18,848 nt of DNA from Chloroflexota bacterium. Its GTDB lineage: Bacteria; Chloroflexota; Anaerolineae; B4-G1. The translations under genes were made by a program, and so were the position numbers. Of the stretch, positions 14,724 through 18,848 are shown piece by piece. How positions within the stretch are numbered: position 1 is the stretch's first letter; each line of letters begins with the position of its first letter. The notes under the pieces were generated by a model that saw only the letters and a program-made list of their open reading frames with translations, made no database searches and was not told where the DNA came from. The stretch is taken from assembly GCA_011046405.1 (NCBI GenBank), contig DSAR01000030.1, forward strand, positions 1 through 18,848, read 5' to 3'.

Positions 14724-17125
14724 TGTTCTTTCCTCCTTCGCCGTCCAACGATAGCGTAAGGGATCGCGCCACCCAAGATCAATACCACGATCATCACGTG
14801 GCCCACTGCCAGGGCATTTAGACGACGAGTCGCATCACCCTCTATCCCTTGATGACGTTCATAAGCAGCGGCCTGGCTCAAACCAATGAGGGACCCCGCA
14901 AGTTGCGCAGGGCTGGCTGCGAGATAAGGGCCGGCGAAAGGTTCCAGGGCCGCGCTCAAACCGGCGACAATAGGCGGTGGGTGACCTGCTCCTTCAAGAT
15001 ACGTCTGTTCAACCCACCAACGCAGGACGCCGGGTCGGGCGGTCAATATGACGAGCAATTGCGGCGTTGGTTGTGCTTCCCTCAAAATTTGGGCAATGCC
15101 TGTAACACCTCCCGGACGATAGCCGATCAATGTGTAATCCGCTGTCATATCTTTCATCAACCTGGCCGCTACGGCGACCCCCTCAGGACGTGTGGTGGCG
15201 ATGGAAAGATCAACCGCTCGATCAAGCAAATGGCGCACGAGCGCTTGGGCTATAGCATCCATCTCATCCGATTCCGCCGGGCCGTATTCAAATACGAGGA
15301 GAACCGTTTCACCGGCGTTTAGATTCTGAATCGTATCGTAGGGAGCGCTAGGCGACAGGGTCGGAGAGGGAATCGCAGGAAGGAGAGCAGGAAACATTAG
15401 TGTACCCAATGTCACCACGATCAACGCCAGGGCGATCAGCCACCGTAGGGATCGCTCCCCCACGCTGACGTCCTGGAGTTGGGCTTTATAGGGTTGTGGC
15501 TTAGGGGGCTCAATGGCTGACATGACGAGGTCTTGAAGAAGTTGAGCCCTGGATAGCGTAGCCTCGTCTGCCTTGATGTGCAATGGGCGTTTGCTAGGTT
15601 GTAGTTGTTCGATCACCTCACTAGGCGCAATAACGCCTCGAAGGCCTTGCAACAAACCCTCGGTCTCCAGCACTTCCTCTGGCGCTTCCTCTCTTCGAGG
15701 TTGCATGTCTTTAACCCAGGCCGGTATTTCACCATGGACGAGCGTTTCAATAGCGCTTGGCTCAGCGGCGAGCACTTCATCAGGGGCAACTTCCGCTTTG
15801 AGACCGGTCAACCAATCAGGGAGCGCGCCCGCTTCAATCTCAGGTTCTGTTTCAACAGGCGCCGCCACTTCTGAGGGCAGAATGGGGGGCTCTTCTTCCT
15901 CCAGGGCAAGTTCCTGAAGCCAATCGGGCGTCTCGTCAAATAAGTCGGTCTCGATCTTTTCTGCAAATGGAGGATGTGGCGCTTCGGGCACGCCAGGTTC
16001 TGGCACGCCAGTCTCTGGCGCCAATTCCTGCAGCCAGTCGGGCACCCCGCCGGGTTCCGCTTCCGGTTCCCATGCGGCTTCGTCCAACGCGGCCTCTTCC
16101 CACGGCGCGGCGGGCTCTGGCACGCCAGTCTCTGGCGCCAATTCCTGCAGCCAGTCGGGGACTGCGCCGGGTTCCGCTTCCGGTTCCCATGCGGCTTCGT
16201 CCAACGCGGCCTCTTCCCACGGCGCTGCCGCCTCTGGCGCCTCGACCCCGGGCACGCCCGGTTCTGGCGTCAGTTCCTGCAGCCAGTCGGGGATCGCGTC
16301 TTCCTCAAGCTCGAATTCATCCGGTGCAGTTTCGGACGTTGGAACAGCAGGAGATATCGTTTCTTCTAACGTTTCACCTCGAAGTTGTGATAGCCAGTCG
16401 TCGTCTGTATCGTCTGCATCGGATATATCAGATATTTCGATCGCTTCTGGCGGCCCAGGTGCTCGAAGTTGCGATAACCAATCGTCTTCGCTTTCTTCGA
16501 CTATATGTTCTGGTTCACCTATGACGCTATCGTCTGGCGCGGTGTCTCGAAGTTGTGACAGCCAGTCGTCGTCTGTATCGAATGTATCAGGTCTTTCGAT
16601 TGCTTCTGGCGGCTCAGGCGCTCGAAGTTGCGACAACCAATCGTCTTCGCTTTCCTGGACTGGATGCTCCGCTTCACCCATGGCGCTATCGTCTGGCGCG
16701 GTGTCTCGAAGTTGTGACAGCCAATCGTCTACTTCTTCCGCCTCATCGTCTTCTTCAACCAGAGGCCCTTCATCCATATCCACATCGCCGTCTCGGAACT
16801 GCGATAGCCAATCGTCGTCGTCAGCGAATTCGCCAGCCTCTGGAGATGCTTCAGTCTGTGCTCGTTCATCCAGCGGGATGGTCGGGAGCGAGAGGCCCTT
16901 GATGGACGATACTTCGGGGGGCTGTGTCTCTTCTGGTGTTTCGGGGTCCGAGACCATCGGCATCAACCGGGCCCGGCATTTATCGCAGTATACGTTGCCC
17001 ACTGGGTTCATTGCGCCGCACATTGGGCATCGTAGCGCGGTCTGCATGGGGAGAGGTTCACCACACTCGTTGCAGAAGCGACTGCCTCTTCGATTAGCGG
17101 ATCTGCATTTTGGACAATGAATCAT
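14720..17125 (-). CDS. Double zinc-ribbon protein with DWL-motif repeats and a membrane-anchored outer domain
   Basis: This encodes an 801-residue membrane protein of unknown function. Two zinc ribbons open it: C4/C7/C18/C21 and C33/C36/C47/C50. Residues 100-470 are a very acidic, probably disordered region with twelve tryptophan motifs: six of type DDWLSQLR, then PDWLQEL three or four times and looser forms (PDWLTGL, PAWVKDM). A TM helix at about 557-585 leads to an alpha/beta-like domain at 600-765 that is probably outside the cell. A second TM helix at about 770-793 ends in RRRRKEQ. The zinc ribbons and motifs would face the cytoplasm and could dock several copies of a partner. The ATG at 17125 lies 8 bases after the upstream stop, and its ribosome site is weak. 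The DNA shows clear internal repeats of 117 and 159 bp. I recall similar PDWL-rich proteins in Chloroflexota. Confidence 0.85.
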   Translation of the reverse strand: MIHCPKCRSANRRGSRFCNECGEPLPMQTALRCPMCGAMNPVGNVYCDKCRARLMPMVSDPETPEETQPPEVSSIKGLSLPTIPLDERAQTEASPEAGEFADDDDWLSQFRDGDVDMDEGPLVEEDDEAEEVDDWLSQLRDTAPDDSAMGEAEHPVQESEDDWLSQLRAPEPPEAIERPDTFDTDDDWLSQLRDTAPDDSVIGEPEHIVEESEDDWLSQLRAPGPPEAIEISDISDADDTDDDWLSQLRGETLEETISPAVPTSETAPDEFELEEDAIPDWLQELTPEPGVPGVEAPEAAAPWEEAALDEAAWEPEAEPGAVPDWLQELAPETGVPEPAAPWEEAALDEAAWEPEAEPGGVPDWLQELAPETGVPEPGVPEAPHPPFAEKIETDLFDETPDWLQELALEEEEPPILPSEVAAPVETEPEIEAGALPDWLTGLKAEVAPDEVLAAEPSAIETLVHGEIPAWVKDMQPRREEAPEEVLETEGLLQGLRGVIAPSEVIEQLQPSKRPLHIKADEATLSRAQLLQDLVMSAIEPPKPQPYKAQLQDVSVGERSLRWLIALALIVVTLGTLMFPALLPAIPSPTLSPSAPYDTIQNLNAGETVLLVFEYGPAESDEMDAIAQALVRHLLDRAVDLSIATTRPEGVAVAARLMKDMTADYTLIGYRPGGVTGIAQILREAQPTPQLLVILTARPGVLRWWVEQTYLEGAGHPPPIVAGLSAALEPFAGPYLAASPAQLAGSLIGLSQAAAYERHQGIEGDATRRLNALAVGHVMIVVLILGGAIPYAIVGRRRRKEQ
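16002..16260. repeat. 117-bp internal repeats in the zinc-ribbon gene
   Basis: Two nearly identical units with a 117-bp period (for example GTCTCTGGCG at 16011 and 16128) and a partial third encode 39-residue blocks. Each block holds VPDWLQELAPE followed by PAAPWEEAALDEAAWEPEAE. The very high DNA identity implies recent duplication or ongoing homogenisation. Confidence 0.9.
16385..16815. repeat. About 159-bp internal repeats encoding paired DDWLSQLR motifs
   Basis: The segment with GTGTCTCGAAGTTGTGACAG recurs about every 159 bp (near 16540 and 16700), with a more diverged upstream copy. Each unit encodes two DDWLSQLR motifs joined by an acidic linker (DTAPDDS, then EESE or QESE). Six such motifs are present in all. 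Confidence 0.85.
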
Positions 17126-17133
17126 TTGATCAC

Positions 17134-17817
17134 TCAGGATTCGCTATAGGGTTGTTCGCTGACAATAAAGACCCGTAAGGCTGTGACAATGACACCCAAT
17201 GCAACGCCGAGCAACAGCCCGCGTATGCCAGCCGTGCTCAACACGTCGATGATCCAGGACCGGATACCGGTTAACCATTCCAACCCGGTCGTAAAGGGGA
17301 TGCTGCCTAACAAAACGACGACAACGGTAACGAGGAAAATGACCGCCCAGGCATTGAGCCGGGCTCGAAATATGCGGAGTGCGGCCAGGACGAGGGTAAA
17401 AGCAAGCAAGGCAGCCAGAGACGCTCCCAGGGGCGTGATCACGTAATCAAATATCCACTGAGATGTCGTGGCGAGCATGGCCTGAGCCTCAGAAGATACC
17501 GGGATGCCGAGAAAGTCAAGCCCCAGGCTCTGGAAAGCCGGCGGTATCCAGGTCAACAGCATAGCGAGCACCAAGATCAAGCTATAAAACCAGCCGGAAC
17601 GCCGCCGCCGGATGTGCCGGCCATGGACTTGGAGAACATTGAGCAGACCTAGCAGGAAGGCGAAGGCGGAGATGATCACGGCCCATTCGACCATCATATC
17701 GCGCAGTTCGGTCAATGGGGCTATGCCCGGCATCAAGTAACCAAATAATACAACTAGGCCAGGTATGAGGATGAAGAAGAGAAACGGGATCCAATGTCTA
17801 ATCAGTCTACCCATCAT
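17134..17817 (-). CDS. Polytopic membrane protein of unknown function
   Basis: This encodes a 227-residue membrane protein with about six TM helices, near residues 8-30, 42-63, 75-95, 122-145, 155-175 and 195-218. A basic loop HGRHIRRRRSG near 65-75 is probably cytoplasmic, after a conserved-looking GLLNVLQVH. I recall similar proteins next to DUF6754 proteins in Chloroflexota but cannot name a family. The ATG at 17817 is 1 base after the stop of the upstream DUF6754-like gene, and a second ATG follows at once. This near-contact and the absence of a strong own ribosome site suggest coupled translation. The next gene begins 8 bases after its stop. Confidence 0.8.
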   Translation of the reverse strand: MMGRLIRHWIPFLFFILIPGLVVLFGYLMPGIAPLTELRDMMVEWAVIISAFAFLLGLLNVLQVHGRHIRRRRSGWFYSLILVLAMLLTWIPPAFQSLGLDFLGIPVSSEAQAMLATTSQWIFDYVITPLGASLAALLAFTLVLAALRIFRARLNAWAVIFLVTVVVVLLGSIPFTTGLEWLTGIRSWIIDVLSTAGIRGLLLGVALGVIVTALRVFIVSEQPYSES

Positions 17818-17818
17818 T

Positions 17819-18565
17819 CTACCAGATTCCCCAGTACGTGGCGATACTCAGGGCCAAAATCGTCAAGACGAGGATAAAGCGCAAAACATCCTGTGTAATG
17901 AGTCCAGCCATATAACGGTCTTCACCCGTCAATTGAGCACCCGCGGCGTACAATTCTTCACCTTGAGCGAGTTTTTCGATCGCGGGATATAGTGCTGAGA
18001 TAGCCGTCGGTGTCGTCACAGCGGCCAATGCGGGTGTATTATAACGAACGCTGGAGTCGGCGATTAGTGAAACCTCTTGCGCAAAAGCGCCGATCATCAT
18101 CGTCGCGGTGACTGTTTCGCCGCTAGCGACGTCACCGGCCCCGGCGGCGTACCCCACAGGTGATGGGGCGACGAAGCGTACCTGCCCGGCGTTGTAAAAC
18201 TCCAACTGACCTTTTCTCTCGTAAGCCCGGCGTAGAATATCCTGGGCTATCGGGAGCAATGTGGGATCGCCCACCGTGATAATCGGTGGAGCGTTGTAGG
18301 CTACCGCTTCGTCGGACAAGGCCTCTAGAACTTGCAGTGCGGCTATGGACGTGATGGCGTCTTCACCATACAGGCTTCCATTGCCCAGCGCGACGTGAAT
18401 CCCTCCCCCGCTTTCAGCCGCGTAACTCGCCTGAACCTTCAAATCCTGGAAGGCGGAGATGGGACGCACAGCCGTTTGGGTTTTCTTTCTCAACCGCAGA
18501 ATGAGATAGACACCAATCAGTGTCACGAGGCTGAGGAGCAGTATTGCGCCTGCCAAGAGATTCAT
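17819..18565 (-). CDS. DUF6754-like membrane-anchored domain protein
   Basis: This encodes a 248-residue protein with a TM helix at 4-24, a domain of about 185 residues, and a TM helix at 226-245. The domain has recognisable blocks: YAAESGGGIHVALGNGSLYG at 49-68, then PPIITVGDPTLLPIAQDILR, VTATMMIGAFAQEVSLIAD and QGEELYAAGAQLTGEDRY. From memory these fit DUF6754, a family of unknown function. Both helices would place the domain on one side of the membrane, probably outside given the basic RLRKKTQ after the first helix only if that end is cytoplasmic; the orientation is uncertain. The ATG at 18565 has AAAGG 7 bases upstream and lies 3 bases after the upstream stop. The layout mirrors the outer part of the 801-residue protein two genes on. 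Confidence 0.8.
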   Translation of the reverse strand: MNLLAGAILLLSLVTLIGVYLILRLRKKTQTAVRPISAFQDLKVQASYAAESGGGIHVALGNGSLYGEDAITSIAALQVLEALSDEAVAYNAPPIITVGDPTLLPIAQDILRRAYERKGQLEFYNAGQVRFVAPSPVGYAAGAGDVASGETVTATMMIGAFAQEVSLIADSSVRYNTPALAAVTTPTAISALYPAIEKLAQGEELYAAGAQLTGEDRYMAGLITQDVLRFILVLTILALSIATYWGIW

Positions 18566-18568
18566 AGC

Positions 18569-18823
18569 TTACCTTTCTTCTGTGAGATAGGCTTGCAATA
18601 GTCTCAGTAGCTCTGGATCATCCAACAAGATCGAGATGCGCTCTAGCGTGCTTTCTGGCGCCAGATGGATGGCTAGAGGTTGCACGAGTAAAAGTGCCTG
18701 GCTGCCCAGGAAGCCAAACGCTCGTGCCACATCGAGACAGGGTAATACGATGGGTGAAAGCCCTGACGTTGCGATGTGCTCGGCCCAGACGGCGATCCAC
18801 GCCGGCGTTTCTTTTTCGTTCAC
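18569..18823 (-). CDS. Small soluble protein of unknown function, first visible gene of the cluster
   Basis: This encodes an 84-residue, mostly helical protein with no TM segment and no motif I recognise. It ends DDPELLRLLQAYLTEER and carries many hydrophobic residues in its centre (LGSQALLLVQPLAIHL), which could pack against a partner. The start given is GTG at 18823 with AAGG about 8 bases upstream. The frame stays open to the window edge, so a start further upstream is possible and the gene may be incomplete here. Its stop is 3 bases before the DUF6754-like gene, so it belongs to the same transcript. It is likely a soluble subunit or accessory factor of the membrane proteins that follow. 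Confidence 0.55.
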   Translation of the reverse strand: MNEKETPAWIAVWAEHIATSGLSPIVLPCLDVARAFGFLGSQALLLVQPLAIHLAPESTLERISILLDDPELLRLLQAYLTEER

Positions 18824-18848
18824 TGTGAGGCCTTTATGGTTTCCACGC

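Noticed and set aside
16002..16815. Regularly spaced repeats considered as a CRISPR array
   Set aside because: The repeats are in frame within one long gene, with units of 117 and 159 bp, no unique spacers of 30-40 bp and no cas genes.

Overview
The window looks like chromosomal DNA from an uncultured-type anaerobic Chloroflexota bacterium, most likely in or near Anaerolineae. This is inferred from gene content, not from a marker gene. The clues are a MutL-family/DUF6754-like membrane gene cluster, a double zinc-ribbon protein full of short DWLxxL repeats, a large GT-C glycosyltransferase, an oxygen-sensitive glycyl radical enzyme with its activase, and many short intergenic repeats. No rRNA, tRNA, CRISPR array, phage gene or intact transposase is visible.

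Layout. (1) Positions 1-4460, minus strand: a GT-C membrane glycosyltransferase with a clear TTGACA-17-TAGAAT promoter, followed by a TPR/CxxC protein whose basic C-terminal tail is encoded by a hexamer microsatellite. Two copies of a 45-bp intergenic repeat bracket the glycosyltransferase gene. (2) 4460-4835: a gene-free, repeat-rich spacer. (3) 4836-5891, plus strand: a TPR/HEAT-repeat protein, then three hairpins, the last a good terminator. (4) 6039-10196, plus strand: a tight catabolic operon with a near-consensus promoter and an overlapping palindrome. It encodes a GntR/FadR-type regulator, a glycyl-radical activase and a glycyl radical enzyme, and ends at a strong bidirectional terminator. 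The active-site residues of the enzyme match, at one constant offset, those I recall for trans-4-hydroxy-L-proline dehydratase (HypD). The operon probably lets the cell use hydroxyproline, or a close analogue, anaerobically. (5) 18823 down to 10319, minus strand: eight closely packed genes that look like one transcription unit continuing past the right edge.

The eight-gene cluster is the most novel part. In transcription order it encodes a small soluble protein, a DUF6754-like protein with a TM-domain-TM layout, a polytopic membrane protein, a zinc-ribbon protein with twelve DWL-type motifs and a membrane-anchored outer domain, a second polytopic membrane protein, a MutL-family actin-fold ATPase, a barrel-sandwich plus KOW protein, and a membrane protein ending in a sortase-like MPDTG signal. 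No glutamate mutase genes are present, so the usual role suggested for MutL (care of a B12 mutase) has no support here. A membrane-associated complex of unknown function fits better. A 151-bp MITE-like insertion flanked by a perfect 9-bp direct repeat sits just upstream of the MutL gene. Removing it restores a spacer of about 46 bp, like the other two spacers in this part of the cluster.
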